Assembly: GCA_038210245.1 (NCBI GenBank)
Contig: JBBQWW010000003.1
Span: 1-64,000 of the forward strand
From: Bog-756 sp038210245
GTDB lineage: Bacteria > Actinomycetota > Acidimicrobiia > Acidimicrobiales > RAAP-2
DNA: 64,000 nt
Direction: 5' to 3'
Shown: one piece after another, positions 49,418-58,341 of the stretch
Layout of the letters: the number at the start of each line of letters is the position of its first letter
How positions within the stretch are numbered: position 1 is the first letter of the stretch
The notes under the pieces: model-generated
Databases searched by the model: none
Told to the model about the DNA's origin: nothing
What the model saw: the letters and a program-made list of their open reading frames with translations, nothing else
Program-made: the position numbers and the translations under genes

Positions 49418-50332
49418 TCAGTCGCGACGCCCCAGCATGTTGGCATTGGGGGCGGCTTTGGCCACCAGGTCGGGCACGATCGACCCCAACTCGGCGCTGT
49501 CCCATCGGTCGCCCTTGTCGGCCGCCGGTCCGGCCACCCAACCCTCGGCCACGCTGATGTGGCCCCCGAAGACGTTGAAGACCCGGCCGGTGATGTCCTT
49601 GGATTCGGGACTGCCCAGCCAGACCACCAGGGGAGCGATGTTGTCGGGGTCGTTGGGATCGAACTCGTCGGCCTTGGGGGTGGCGTCGAAGCCCCCACCC
49701 AGGTTCTCGGTCATGCGGGTCAGGGCGGCCGGAGCGATGGCGTTGACGGTGACGCCGTAGCGCCCGAGCTCCATGGCGGCGATCACCGTCAACGACGCGA
49801 TGCCCGCCTTGGCCGCGCCGTAGTTGGTCTGGCCCACATTGCCGTAGATGCCCGAGGGTGAGGTGGTGTTGATGATGCGGGCATCGTTGGTCTCGCCGGC
49901 CTTGGACCGGTTTCTCCAATACTCGACGGCGGCCCGCATGGGGGCGAAGGTGCCCCGGAGGTGGACCCGGATCACGGCGTCCCACTCCTCCACGGTCATG
50001 TTGACCAGCATGCGGTCCCGGAGGATGCCGGCGTTGTTGACCAGGACGTCCAGGCCACCGAAGGTGTCGACGGCGGTGGCGATCAACCGCTGGGCGCCCT
50101 CCACATCGGAGACATCGTCCCCGTTGGCCACCGCGTCGCCGCCCATGGCCTTGATCTCGTCGACGACCTCACCGGCCGGCCCCTCGGACCGGCCGCTGCC
50201 GTCCACCTCGGCCCCAAGGTCGTTGACCACGATCTTGGCGCCCTGGCTGGCGAACTCGATGGCGTGGGCCCGGCCGATGCCGCGCCCTGAACCGGTGATG
50301 ACGACCACCCGTCCCTCGTTGATGCCGGCCAT
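49418..50332 (-). CDS. SDR, peroxisomal MFE-2-type 3-hydroxyacyl-CoA dehydrogenase
   Basis: 304-residue SDR. The cofactor motif is TGSGRGIGRAHA at residues 13-24, the NAD-type Asp is in VVNDLGAEVDGSG, and the long insert matches MFE-2 hydroxyacyl-CoA dehydrogenases. NNAGILRDRM, the catalytic Ser in NTTSPSGIYG, and YGAAK are all present. A C-terminal extension (from about 240) is family-typical. AAGGAGCAGAG precedes the ATG. Next on the strand is the ACAD at 50440, 107 nt upstream; together they may make one route of beta-oxidation. A 9-bp tandem repeat lies in the leader. Confidence 0.9.
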   Translation of the reverse strand: MAGINEGRVVVITGSGRGIGRAHAIEFASQGAKIVVNDLGAEVDGSGRSEGPAGEVVDEIKAMGGDAVANGDDVSDVEGAQRLIATAVDTFGGLDVLVNNAGILRDRMLVNMTVEEWDAVIRVHLRGTFAPMRAAVEYWRNRSKAGETNDARIINTTSPSGIYGNVGQTNYGAAKAGIASLTVIAAMELGRYGVTVNAIAPAALTRMTENLGGGFDATPKADEFDPNDPDNIAPLVVWLGSPESKDITGRVFNVFGGHISVAEGWVAGPAADKGDRWDSAELGSIVPDLVAKAAPNANMLGRRD

Positions 50333-50354
50333 GTCTCTGCTCCTTGTCGGTCGT

Positions 50355-50381
50355 TGCTGTCTGTGCTGTTTGTGCTGTACG
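50355..50381. repeat. 9-bp tandem repeat, three copies
   Basis: TGCTGTCTG, TGCTGTTTG and TGCTGTACG follow each other directly in the SDR leader. They read CAGCA-rich on the transcribed strand and could be a protein-binding or slip-prone site. Confidence 0.7.
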
Positions 50382-50439
50382 GACTGCTCAGTTGTAACAC
50401 GGGGCCGTCGTGACCCTGACCTCGCCGCCTCCGGCGAGG

Positions 50440-51789
50440 TCAGACGTTCTTCGGCAACTCCGAGAACGGTGTGGTGCGGTCGTGGTTGGGCTCCTTCGGA
50501 AGCCCCAGCACCCGCTCGCCGATGATGTTCCGCTGGATCTGGTCGGTGCCGCCGTAGATGGAGGGTGCCTGGGCCAGCAGGGCCATCTCGGTGATCACCG
50601 GCAGCGTGGGTTCCCCGGTGACCTCGACGATGACCTCCCGGCCCCCCGGCTCATAGGAGTGGAGCATGCCCGAGGCCCCGGCGATGCGGAGGCCCAGATC
50701 GCGGGAGAGCCGCATGATGTGGCTCATGGAGAGCTTGGAGATGTTGGGCATACCGGGGATGTCGCGGCCCGCCTCCTTGGCCGCCTTCATGCGCAGACCG
50801 TTCATCCGTCCCAGCTCGCCCCAGGTGTAGAGCTCCACCAGTCCCTGGCGGATGCCGGGATCGGCGGAGGTCCCGTTGCGCTGGGCCAACTCACGCAGGA
50901 GCCGGGGGTCGCTCTGCATGGCCTGGAGCATGGTGGCCGATCGCGTCTTGCCCTTGCCCCGACCCGACGAGGAGGTTCCGGCCGGAGGAGCCACGAAGTC
51001 CCCGGCTCTTCGGTCGAGGTCGCCGCCGACGGTTCCGGGCACCGCCACACCACCGGCGCTGTTACCGCCGCCGGAGCCCAGCCCGGCCCGCTCATTGGCC
51101 AGGGTGGTGTTGGCCGCTGCCCATCCCTGGTACTCGCCGCCGATCACCGCGTCATCGGGAACCCGGGCATCGGTCAGGAAGACCTCGTTGAAGAGGGCCC
51201 GACCGGTCATCTCGCGGAGGGGACGGATGTCCACGCCCGGCTGGACCATGGCGAAGGCGAAGTAGGTGATGCCCTGGTGCTTGGGGACCTCGGGGTCGGT
51301 CCGGGCCAGCAGCATGCCCATGTCGGCCTTCTGGCCGTTGGACGTCCACACCTTCTGGCCGTTCACGATCCACTCGTCGCCGTCGCGGACCGCCCGGGTC
51401 TGGATGCCGGCCAGGTCCGACCCGGCGGACGGCTCCGAGAAGAGTTGGCACCACGACTGCTGCCCGGTCACGATGGCCCGTACGTACCGGTCGATCTGCT
51501 CCTGGGTGCCGTGGGTGGCGATGGTCGGGGCGGCCAGCATCAGGCCCAGTCCGGCCGGTGCCCCGAGGGCCCCGAACGAGGTGATGGCCTGGGCCACCCG
51601 GACGCCGTCGTTCCGATTCAGTCCCTTGCCGTAGGCATTGGGCGGGAGGATGGGAGACGACCACCCGGCCAGTCCCAATCGCTCCCACCACTCCCCGACG
51701 GTCAGGTCGGGATCCCAGGCCGACTGCAGCCAGTCGTGGAGTTCGGCGAGGACCTGGTCGGTCGATGGGGTCAGTGCGGTGTCGGTCAT
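50440..51789 (-). CDS. acyl-CoA dehydrogenase
   Basis: 449-residue FAD enzyme. The family segments are QLFSEPSAGSDLAGIQTR, VNGQKVWTSNGQKADMG and near the C-terminus IYGGTDQIQRNIIGERVLG, with the complete YGGT motif. A low-complexity Gly/Ser/Arg insert (about 245-290) is unusual for the family. The acid/base residue is not certain. GGAGAG precedes the ATG. It is the upstream gene to the MFE-2-type SDR on the same strand. It may pair with the shorter dehydrogenase at 43070 as in two-subunit FadE enzymes, which is only a guess. Confidence 0.9.
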   Translation of the reverse strand: MTDTALTPSTDQVLAELHDWLQSAWDPDLTVGEWWERLGLAGWSSPILPPNAYGKGLNRNDGVRVAQAITSFGALGAPAGLGLMLAAPTIATHGTQEQIDRYVRAIVTGQQSWCQLFSEPSAGSDLAGIQTRAVRDGDEWIVNGQKVWTSNGQKADMGMLLARTDPEVPKHQGITYFAFAMVQPGVDIRPLREMTGRALFNEVFLTDARVPDDAVIGGEYQGWAAANTTLANERAGLGSGGGNSAGGVAVPGTVGGDLDRRAGDFVAPPAGTSSSGRGKGKTRSATMLQAMQSDPRLLRELAQRNGTSADPGIRQGLVELYTWGELGRMNGLRMKAAKEAGRDIPGMPNISKLSMSHIMRLSRDLGLRIAGASGMLHSYEPGGREVIVEVTGEPTLPVITEMALLAQAPSIYGGTDQIQRNIIGERVLGLPKEPNHDRTTPFSELPKNV

Positions 51790-51904
51790 CGTCTCTCCTG
51801 GAGCGGCAGGGGGCAGAACGTCGATCTGCCCAGAGGGTGACGGTAGTGGGGAGTTGGGCGGTTGTGCCATGCTCAGGCAGAACCGAGCCCCAGGGGAGGG
51901 TGCC

Positions 51905-52882
51905 ATGCACACGGTCGAGACGGTCCGCGGCCCGGTGGCGGTCACTGCCCTGGGCACCACGCTGATGCACGAGCACGTCTTCGTCCTGACGCCGGACATG
52001 CTGGTCAACTACCCGGCGGGATGGGACGAGGAGTCGAAGGTGGAGGTGGCCATCGACCGGTTGACCCGCCTCAAAGCCCTGGGCGTGGACACCATCGTGG
52101 ACCCCACGGTGGTGGGGTTGGGGCGCTACCTCCCCCGGATCGAGCGGATCAACGCCTCCGTGGACATCAATATCGTGGCCGCCACCGGTCTCTACACGTA
52201 CACCGACCTCCCTTTCGCCTTCCGGTTCGCCGGTCCGGGCACCCCGATGGACGGCGAGGAGCCGATGGTCGACCTCTTCGTCCGGGACATCACCGACGGC
52301 ATCGCCGGATCGTCGGTCAAAGCCGCCTTCCTCAAGTGCGCCATCGACGAACCCGGCCTGACCCCGGGCGTGGAGCGGGTGATGCGGGCGGTGGCCCAGG
52401 CTCACGTGACCACCGGGGCCCCCATCACCGTGCATACCAGCGTCCACAACGAGGGCGGCACCATCACCCAACGGGTGTTGGCCGAGGAGGGAGCGGACCT
52501 GACCCGGGTGGTGATCGGTCACTGCGGCGACTCGTCCGATATCGGGTACCTGACCGGGCTGGCCGACCGTGGCTCCCTGTTGGGGATGGACCGGTTCGGC
52601 CTCGACGCCATCCTCCCCTTCGAGCAGCGGGTGGAGACCGTGGCCCACCTGTGCCGGCTCGGGTACGCCGAGCGCCTGGTCCTCTCGCAGGACGCCTCGT
52701 GCTATATCGACTGGTTCCCCGACGGTCTGATGGAACGGTACGCCCCCAACTGGCACTACGAGCACATCACCCGGGATGTCGTGCCGGCGTTGATCGAACG
52801 GGGGGTCGACCCCGAGCAGATCACCACCATGCTGGTGGACAACCCCCGGCGCTACTTCGAAGGGCCCGACTCCGCGGCGTGA
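51905..52882 (+). CDS. phosphotriesterase-family metal hydrolase (PLL lactonase-like)
   Basis: 325-residue TIM-barrel hydrolase. Metal ligands are visible: His-x-His in LMHEHVFVL, a Lys for carboxylation in FLKCAIDEP, His in HTSVHNEGG and VIGHCGDSSD, and Asp in LVLSQDASCYIDWF. This is the full phosphotriesterase set. Natural members are mostly lactonases (PLL, SsoPox, AHL-type), so hydrolysis of a lactone is more likely than organophosphates. GGGGAGGG precedes the ATG. It is the first of a run with ALDH and MDR genes on the same strand; a lactone or ester product of P450 or ring cleavage would suit it. Confidence 0.85.
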   Translation: MHTVETVRGPVAVTALGTTLMHEHVFVLTPDMLVNYPAGWDEESKVEVAIDRLTRLKALGVDTIVDPTVVGLGRYLPRIERINASVDINIVAATGLYTYTDLPFAFRFAGPGTPMDGEEPMVDLFVRDITDGIAGSSVKAAFLKCAIDEPGLTPGVERVMRAVAQAHVTTGAPITVHTSVHNEGGTITQRVLAEEGADLTRVVIGHCGDSSDIGYLTGLADRGSLLGMDRFGLDAILPFEQRVETVAHLCRLGYAERLVLSQDASCYIDWFPDGLMERYAPNWHYEHITRDVVPALIERGVDPEQITTMLVDNPRRYFEGPDSAA

Positions 52883-52983
52883 GGCCATACCCGGCCCGGT
52901 ACCAGCCCGGGGTCGGTACCGACGGGCCCAACCGGGCCCGTGGCCGGTACGGTGGACCCAAGCGAGAGAAGGGCGAGGACGCC

Positions 52984-54435
52984 ATGACCACCACGGACAC
53001 CTCCCGGCCCGGAGGAACCAACGGCTCGGGCCCGATGGAGCCACCCCCGGCCCAGCCCGACCCCACCGCCGACCTGGCCGCCACCTTCGAACGGATGACC
53101 GAGGCCTACCGCTCCGGCCGCACTCGCCCCCTGGCCTGGCGGACGGCCCAACTCGAGGGCATCGAGCGGATGGTCACCGACCACGAGTCGGAGTTCCTCG
53201 AGGCCATGGCCGACGACTTCGGCAAGCCCCGGTTCGAGGCGTGGATGTCCGATCTGATGCCGGTGGTGGCTGAGGCCTCCCACGCCCGAAAGCACCTGGC
53301 TCGCTGGATGCGGCCCAAGCTGATCTGGCCAGGCAAAGCCAACGTGCCCGGCCGGTCGTGGACGGTGGCCGAGCCCCGAGGGACGGTGCTGGTCATCGCC
53401 CCGTGGAACTACCCGGTCCAGCTGGCCCTGGCTCCCCTGGTGGCCGCGGTGGCGGCCGGCAACACGGTGGTGGTCAAGCCCTCCGAACTGGCGCCGGCCA
53501 CGTCGGCCGCCCTGGCCCGACTCGTCCCGCAGTACGTGGATCCGGCCGGGGTGGCCGTGGTGGAGGGTGGAGTCGACACCTCCACCGCACTGCTCGACCT
53601 TCCCTTCGACCATCTGTTCTTCACCGGGAGCACCACCGTGGGTCGGGTGGTCATGGCCGCCGCGGCCCGCCACCTGTCCTCGGTCACCCTGGAGTTGGGC
53701 GGGAAGAGCCCGGTGGTGGTGACCCGGGATGCCGATGTCGAAGTGGCGGCCCGCCGCATCGCCTGGGGCAAGCTCCTGAACGCCGGCCAGACCTGCATCG
53801 CCCCGGACTACGTGCTGGTGGAGCGGCCGGTGGCCGATCGACTGGTCGATGCCTTGGTCCAGTCGATGCAGGAGATGGAGGGTTCCGATCCCCGGCTCAC
53901 CCGCACCCGCATCGTCAACTCGCGACACCTGGGCCGTTTGGAGTCCCTCCTCGACGCCACCGGCGGCCGGATGGCCACCGGTGGATCAGTGGACCACCAC
54001 CAGCGGTGGATCGAGCCCACCGTGGTGGTCGACCCCGATCCCGACTCGGCTCTGATGCGGGAAGAGATCTTCGGCCCCATCCTCCCGGTGCTCACGGTCG
54101 ACTCGGTGGCCGAGGCCACGGCGTTCATCAACGGTCGGGACAAGCCGTTGGCCCTCTACCTGTTCACTGGCTCCCGGAACACCGAGCGGGAAGTCATCGA
54201 CTCGACCACGTCGGGCGGGGTCTGTGTCAACCACACCATGATGCACTTTCTGGTACCCGAGCTCCCCTTCGGGGGTGTGGGGGCCAGCGGGACGGGGGCT
54301 TACCACGGTCGGGCGGGATTCGAGGAGCTGAGCCATCGCAAGCCGGTGCTCCGGCGTGGGATTCAACCCGACCTCTCGCTGACCTACCCGCCCTTCACCC
54401 AGGCCAAGGAGCGACTCCTCCGCCGGTTCCTCTGA
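52984..54435 (+). CDS. aldehyde dehydrogenase (class 3-like)
   Basis: 483-residue ALDH. The cofactor region is VIAPWNYPVQLALAPLV, the glycine turn is FTGSTTVGR, the catalytic Glu is in TLELGGKSPVVV, and the catalytic Cys is in LNAGQTCIAPDYVL. EEIFGPILPV and the end segment LPFGGVGASGTGAYHG are as in class 3 fatty aldehyde dehydrogenases. It has a Gly/Pro-rich 30-residue start. The ATG follows GCGAGAGAAGGGCGAGGAC. It lies 101 nt after the phosphotriesterase-like gene and 46 nt before the MDR gene, suggesting one operon. It would turn fatty or branched aldehydes into acids. Confidence 0.91.
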   Translation: MTTTDTSRPGGTNGSGPMEPPPAQPDPTADLAATFERMTEAYRSGRTRPLAWRTAQLEGIERMVTDHESEFLEAMADDFGKPRFEAWMSDLMPVVAEASHARKHLARWMRPKLIWPGKANVPGRSWTVAEPRGTVLVIAPWNYPVQLALAPLVAAVAAGNTVVVKPSELAPATSAALARLVPQYVDPAGVAVVEGGVDTSTALLDLPFDHLFFTGSTTVGRVVMAAAARHLSSVTLELGGKSPVVVTRDADVEVAARRIAWGKLLNAGQTCIAPDYVLVERPVADRLVDALVQSMQEMEGSDPRLTRTRIVNSRHLGRLESLLDATGGRMATGGSVDHHQRWIEPTVVVDPDPDSALMREEIFGPILPVLTVDSVAEATAFINGRDKPLALYLFTGSRNTEREVIDSTTSGGVCVNHTMMHFLVPELPFGGVGASGTGAYHGRAGFEELSHRKPVLRRGIQPDLSLTYPPFTQAKERLLRRFL

Positions 54436-54481
54436 GCCACCGGCCGATGGGCTCGACGGGCCGTCCCGACGGTCTGCTTGA

Positions 54482-55498
54482 ATGCCTGCTGTGACCGACA
54501 CCTACCGACGCCTGCTGTTGGCCTCCCGTCCCCGGGGCCTGGTCGAGGCGGCCAACCTTCGCCTCGACGACTCCGCCGCCATCCCCGAACCGGCCGACGG
54601 CCAGGCTCTCATCCGGGTCCGGTACTCGTCCATCGACCCCACCATCCGGACCTGGATGGACGACGCCCCCGGCTACCTCCCGCCCATCGGGCTCGGCGAG
54701 GTGGTACGCGGCGGCGGCGTGGGTGAGGTGGTGGCCAGTCGGAGCGACCGCTACCAGCCCGGCCAACTGGTCTTCGGCATGCTCGGGTGGCAGGAGTACG
54801 CGCTGGCCGACGAGGGCGAGGCGGCCATGACCGTACTGCCCCCGGGGCTCGATCCCACGGTGGCCATCGGGGTCCTCGGTGTCACCGGGATGACCGCGTA
54901 CTTCGGACTCTTCGACATCGGACGGCCCCAGGCCGGGGACACGGTGGTGGTGTCGGGAGCGGCCGGGGCCACCGGCTCGGTGGTGGGCCAACTGGCCCGC
55001 ATCGAGGGAGCGGGCACCGTGGTGGGCATCGCCGGATCAGCCGAGAAGTGCGCGTGGCTCACCGATGAGTTGGGTTTCGACCACGCCATCAACTACCGCG
55101 ACGAAGAGGTGGGGAAGCGTCTCCGGGCCACCTGCCCCCGGGGCATCGACGTCTACTTCGACAACGTGGGCGGGGAGATCCTGGACGACTGCCTGGCTCA
55201 GCTGGCCATGAAGGCCAGGGTGGTGCTGTGCGGGGCCATCTCCCAGTACAACGAGGACCGGCCCGTTGGCCCCCGCAACTACCTCAACCTCATCGTCAAG
55301 CGGGCCCGCATGGAGGGCTTCCTCATCCTCGACTACCTGGACCGGTTCGCCGAGGCCCAGATCCGCATGGCCGGTTGGGTGATGGAGGGCAAGATCCAGC
55401 ACCGCGAGCACCTGGTGGAGGGGCTCGAGCACGCCGGGGAGGCCCTCAATCTGCTGTTCAGCGGCGGCAACACCGGCAAGGTGATCGTCCGGCTCTGA
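54482..55498 (+). CDS. NADP-dependent MDR reductase (CurA / leukotriene B4 dehydrogenase type)
   Basis: 338-residue zinc-free MDR reductase. The segments YSSIDPTIRTWMDD, GLGEVVRGGGVGEVV, VVVSGAAGATGSVVGQLA (nucleotide motif) and GIDVYFDNVGGEILD are as in the leukotriene B4 12-hydroxydehydrogenase/CurA group. It would reduce the double bond of an alpha-beta unsaturated ketone or aldehyde with NADPH. It lies 46 nt after the ALDH gene. There is no clear ribosome site at the ATG, so either coupling or a leaderless start is possible. Confidence 0.87.
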   Translation: MPAVTDTYRRLLLASRPRGLVEAANLRLDDSAAIPEPADGQALIRVRYSSIDPTIRTWMDDAPGYLPPIGLGEVVRGGGVGEVVASRSDRYQPGQLVFGMLGWQEYALADEGEAAMTVLPPGLDPTVAIGVLGVTGMTAYFGLFDIGRPQAGDTVVVSGAAGATGSVVGQLARIEGAGTVVGIAGSAEKCAWLTDELGFDHAINYRDEEVGKRLRATCPRGIDVYFDNVGGEILDDCLAQLAMKARVVLCGAISQYNEDRPVGPRNYLNLIVKRARMEGFLILDYLDRFAEAQIRMAGWVMEGKIQHREHLVEGLEHAGEALNLLFSGGNTGKVIVRL

Positions 55499-55538
55499 CC
55501 GGCGACCCGGTACGGTTGACCCCTCCGGCCGCCCAGGG

Positions 55539-55544
55539 TACGGT
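55539..55544 (+). promoter_or_regulatory. -10 box of AhpD-like gene, leaderless
   Basis: TACGGT ends 7 nt before the GTG at 55552 and there is no ribosome site. Confidence 0.45.
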
Positions 55545-55551
55545 CGCCGCC

Positions 55552-56535
55552 GTGCCCGCCGATCCGAGCCCGTCGAGCCCCTCGACGGCGGGAGGTCCCC
55601 TGGCCCGCCTGGCCCCGGTGGTGGGGGTGGCGTTCGACCGGCTGCAGTCCGACGTGTGGACGACGACGGCACCCGACCGCCTGGCCCTGGTCGATCTGCG
55701 TATCGCCCAACTGCTCGGCGACGACTCGGGACCCGGTGGCCACGCCTCTACCGCCGCCCTCCCTGCCGAGGCCCGGCATCGGGACCTTCACCGGTGGCCG
55801 ACGGCTCCGTCGTTCACCGCTGAGGAGAGGGTCTGCCTGGGGTTCGCCGAGCAGTTCGTCATCGATGTGGCCGGTGTCGATGACCAGCTCCGCACCGCCC
55901 TCCGGTCGACCCTGGGGCCGACCGGGATGCTCGGTTTCGTGGTGGCGCTGTTCACCCTCGACTACGGCCGGCGGGTCTCAATGGTGCTGAATGGCCTGTT
56001 CCCCGAGGAGGCCGGTCCCCGGTCCGACGGTCCCGGCCACGGGGTCGTTGCTGAGGGCGGGCCGGTCGAAGGCCTGGCTCTGCTGCGCGTGTTCGACGAG
56101 CTGTCCCGGTCCGTGGCCCGGCTCGACTCGATCGACCCGGTGACCACCGAGCTGGTCCGGCTCCGGGGCGCCCGTCAGCACAACTGCCGACTCTGCCAGT
56201 CGACCCGATCGGTCCGGGCCCTCGAGGCCGGGGCTGATGAGCCGCTGCTCGACATCACCGAGCGCTACGAGGACAGCGACTTGTCCGAGTCCGGCAAAGT
56301 GGCGTTGCGGCTGACCGATGCCATCATCACCGAACCCGGATCCGTGCGCGGGGCCCTGGCCGGATCGGTGCACCGGTGGTTCACACCGTTGCAGGTGGTG
56401 GAGCTGGTCATGGACGTGATGCGCAACAGCGGCCAGAAGATCGCGGTGGCCCTGGCCGCCGACGATCCCCACGTGTCCTCGGGTTTCGAGCGGTTCGAGA
56501 TCACCGAGGGCGGGGACGTCGTCTACCTGGCCTGA
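55552..56535 (+). CDS. AhpD/carboxymuconolactone decarboxylase-like protein
   Basis: 327-residue alpha-helical protein. In the second half, ELVRLRGARQHNCRLCQSTR shows the CxxC and upstream Glu/His of the AhpD fold, so it may be a small peroxidase or thiol redox enzyme; the RALEAGADEPLL helix follows. The first half (about 20-150, FAEQFVIDVAGVDDQLR, LGPTGMLGFVVALFTLDYGRR) looks like a second, degenerate AhpD-like half without the cysteines. Two-domain AhpD-like proteins are known in actinobacteria. GTG at 55552 follows a TACGGT box. It is the last gene before the converging GAF-ANTAR gene. Confidence 0.75.
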   Translation: MPADPSPSSPSTAGGPLARLAPVVGVAFDRLQSDVWTTTAPDRLALVDLRIAQLLGDDSGPGGHASTAALPAEARHRDLHRWPTAPSFTAEERVCLGFAEQFVIDVAGVDDQLRTALRSTLGPTGMLGFVVALFTLDYGRRVSMVLNGLFPEEAGPRSDGPGHGVVAEGGPVEGLALLRVFDELSRSVARLDSIDPVTTELVRLRGARQHNCRLCQSTRSVRALEAGADEPLLDITERYEDSDLSESGKVALRLTDAIITEPGSVRGALAGSVHRWFTPLQVVELVMDVMRNSGQKIAVALAADDPHVSSGFERFEITEGGDVVYLA

Positions 56536-56654
56536 GCGAGATCCCGTTCGTCAGTCTGCAGTCGAGCCCGGCGAGTCGGCCGACAGGAACGGCTCGAAGG
56601 CACCGAGCTCCGTGCCCCGGAACCCAGTGGTTGGCTCCGCCGGCTCGGTCTCCA

Positions 56655-57377
56655 TCAGGCCCGCTCCGTTCCGGACGCGTCGTCATCGAACCGGAGTCGC
56701 CGATCGATCACCCGGATGGCCACCTCGTCGACGAGCAGATCGTGGGCGACGGCATAGGCCCGCAGCCGCACCAGGGCATCGGCCACGCTGATCCCCATCT
56801 GCACCGACACCATGCCGGAGGCCTGATGGACGATCAGGCGGAGATTGGACCCGGACTCGATCAGGGACGACAGGATGCCGACCGGAGTGTCGGCCTGCAC
56901 GGTCAAGATGGTGCGGGAGACGACCTCGGCGATGACCAGAGAATCGGCATGCTGGTCGTCAGTCAAGAGGCCGGGACGGCTCCGGTACAGGTTGAGGGCA
57001 CCCAGACCCACGCCGCCGACCATCAGGGGAAAGGCGAAGACGGATCGGACGCCGATGCTGATCGCCGCCGGGGTGAAGGCGATCCACCGGGGGGTAGCCG
57101 GTTCGGTCAGATCCGGCTCGACCACCGCAGCGCTCTGGGCATGGGCGTCGAGGCCCGGTCCCTCTCCCAGCGTGAACTGCAGCTCCTCAAGGTGGGCGCC
57201 GACCTCATCGGTGGCCCAGAGCAGCCCGCGGGGGGATGCAGCAGCCATCAGCATGATGGCTGCTCCCTGGGTGGCGGACACCTCCGAGGCCACCAGGCAG
57301 AGACTGGCGAAGTTCGGGGCTTCGCCTCCGACCTCACCAAGGCGCGCCATGATGCGAAGGAGTCGGTCGGTGGCCAC
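56655..57377 (-). CDS. GAF-ANTAR regulator
   Basis: 240-residue regulator with a GAF domain at about 15-165 (ASLCLVASEVSATQGAAIM, FTLGEGPGLDAHAQS, FAFPLMVGGVGLGALNLYRS). The ANTAR domain at about 170-225 reads LIVHQASGMVSVQMGISVADALVRL and AVAHDLLVDEVAIRVI. It is the second such gene; the two are only loosely alike, so they are not a recent copy. It probably binds RNA to prevent termination. GTG at 57377 is the only start that keeps the full GAF domain. The targets are not visible in the window. Confidence 0.87.
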   Translation of the reverse strand: MATDRLLRIMARLGEVGGEAPNFASLCLVASEVSATQGAAIMLMAAASPRGLLWATDEVGAHLEELQFTLGEGPGLDAHAQSAAVVEPDLTEPATPRWIAFTPAAISIGVRSVFAFPLMVGGVGLGALNLYRSRPGLLTDDQHADSLVIAEVVSRTILTVQADTPVGILSSLIESGSNLRLIVHQASGMVSVQMGISVADALVRLRAYAVAHDLLVDEVAIRVIDRRLRFDDDASGTERA

Positions 57378-57478
57378 GACTCAGGTCCGGCAGCCGGGGG
57401 TGAGGTGACGACGCGCCGGCCCGACACCCGCTGATTCGGTTGTGCTCATCGCTCCCACTCTCACCTTGGACACAGCCA

Positions 57479-57507
57479 TTGACGGCCAGCGCAGCCATGC
57501 CTAGGAG
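57479..57507 (+). promoter_or_regulatory. possible promoter upstream of the 57635 gene
   Basis: TTGACG (57479-57484) and TAGGAG (57502-57507) are 17 bp apart in the 257-bp gap 57378-57634. The -10 box is poor. Confidence 0.35.
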
Positions 57508-57634
57508 CGGCGTTGAACAGAACCTCTACCGGGATGAATCAACCGGCAGTGGGCCTGGGTGCCACCGTACTCGTCTGGTGGTGGCCGGAGGAGGTCCACT
57601 GATGCCCGGCGCCGAAATCGGGGAGACTGGCCCC

Positions 57635-57964
57635 ATGGCGTTCGGTCAGCAGTCCGGTCCACCGGCCACGGCCCGGCAGGTCCAAGAGCTCGTGGCCCTG
57701 CTGCACGAAGCCGGCCACGTCGACTTCCGTGATGCCCGGGGCCCGATGGGGTTCACCCAGCGTCAGGCCGGGGGAAAGTTCACCCGGGACGAGGCTGAGG
57801 CGTTCATCAGGCGGCTGCAAGAGGCCGGACCGCTCTCGGACGAGCCGGTGGTCCAGCCCCGCCCTCCCCGCCCCACCCCCGCGGCCCGCTCCTTGGTGCG
57901 GGTGTCCGATGAGCAGCTCGCCGCCGAACTCCGCCGGCGGGGTTGGACGGTCACCGAGCCGTAG
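57635..57964 (+). CDS. small conserved actinobacterial protein, unknown function
   Basis: 109-residue protein. The core (residues 8-65) is PPATARQVQELVALLHEAGH, DFRDARGPMGFTQRQAGGKF and TRDEAEAFIRRL, which I recognise from uncharacterised mycobacterial proteins of similar size. The end (SDEQLAAELRRRGWTVTEP) is a short helical tail. I chose the ATG at 57635 because GGGAG lies 10 nt upstream and homologues begin with MAFG; an in-frame ATG at 57602 is possible. No function is known. It converges on the small HTH gene with a 20-bp gap. Confidence 0.7.
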   Translation: MAFGQQSGPPATARQVQELVALLHEAGHVDFRDARGPMGFTQRQAGGKFTRDEAEAFIRRLQEAGPLSDEPVVQPRPPRPTPAARSLVRVSDEQLAAELRRRGWTVTEP

Positions 57965-57984
57965 CCGTCACCCAGGCGACGCCG

Positions 57985-58335
57985 TCAGGACTGCTGGCGG
58001 ACTTCCTTGGCGAATCGCGCAGCCAGCTGACGGGACACGCCGAAGGCGCGACCGATGTCGCCGATGCTCATGCCCTCCTCCAGGCCGGCGGCGGTGATGG
58101 AGATCCGCAGCCGGTGGCGGCACTCATCGAACTCGGCCAGCAGTTCGGTCATACGGAGCCGGCGTTCAGCCGAGTTCAGTTCGGTCAGCGCATCACTGAG
58201 GGTCACGCCCCGATCGAGCAGGGTGAGTCCCCGGGTGAAGCCCTTCCGGCTCTCCAGCAGGTGACTCCGCAGCTCGTCGCCCGAGTCCATCAGGCGGCCC
58301 ACGTCGGCGATGACGGCGTCACGAGCGTCGGGCAT
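57985..58335 (-). CDS. small helix-turn-helix protein
   Basis: 116-residue protein. The C-terminal part has an HTH at about residues 87-112 (EGMSIGDIGRAFGVSRQLAA followed by RFAKEV). The first 80 residues are predicted helical with ELNSAERRLRMTELLAEF. I do not recognise a named family, but the order suggests a DNA-binding protein that dimerises by its helical half. The ATG has a TAGAAT box 6 nt upstream, so a leaderless start is likely. It converges on the gene at 57635. Targets are unknown. Confidence 0.65.
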   Translation of the reverse strand: MPDARDAVIADVGRLMDSGDELRSHLLESRKGFTRGLTLLDRGVTLSDALTELNSAERRLRMTELLAEFDECRHRLRISITAAGLEEGMSIGDIGRAFGVSRQLAARFAKEVRQQS

Positions 58336-58341
58336 GGCTGG

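Noticed and set aside
51862..52983. Upstream extension of the ALDH frame back to 51862
   Set aside because: It overlaps the phosphotriesterase-like gene in another frame and is Gly/Arg/Pro-rich. The ATG at 52984 gives the normal ALDH start.
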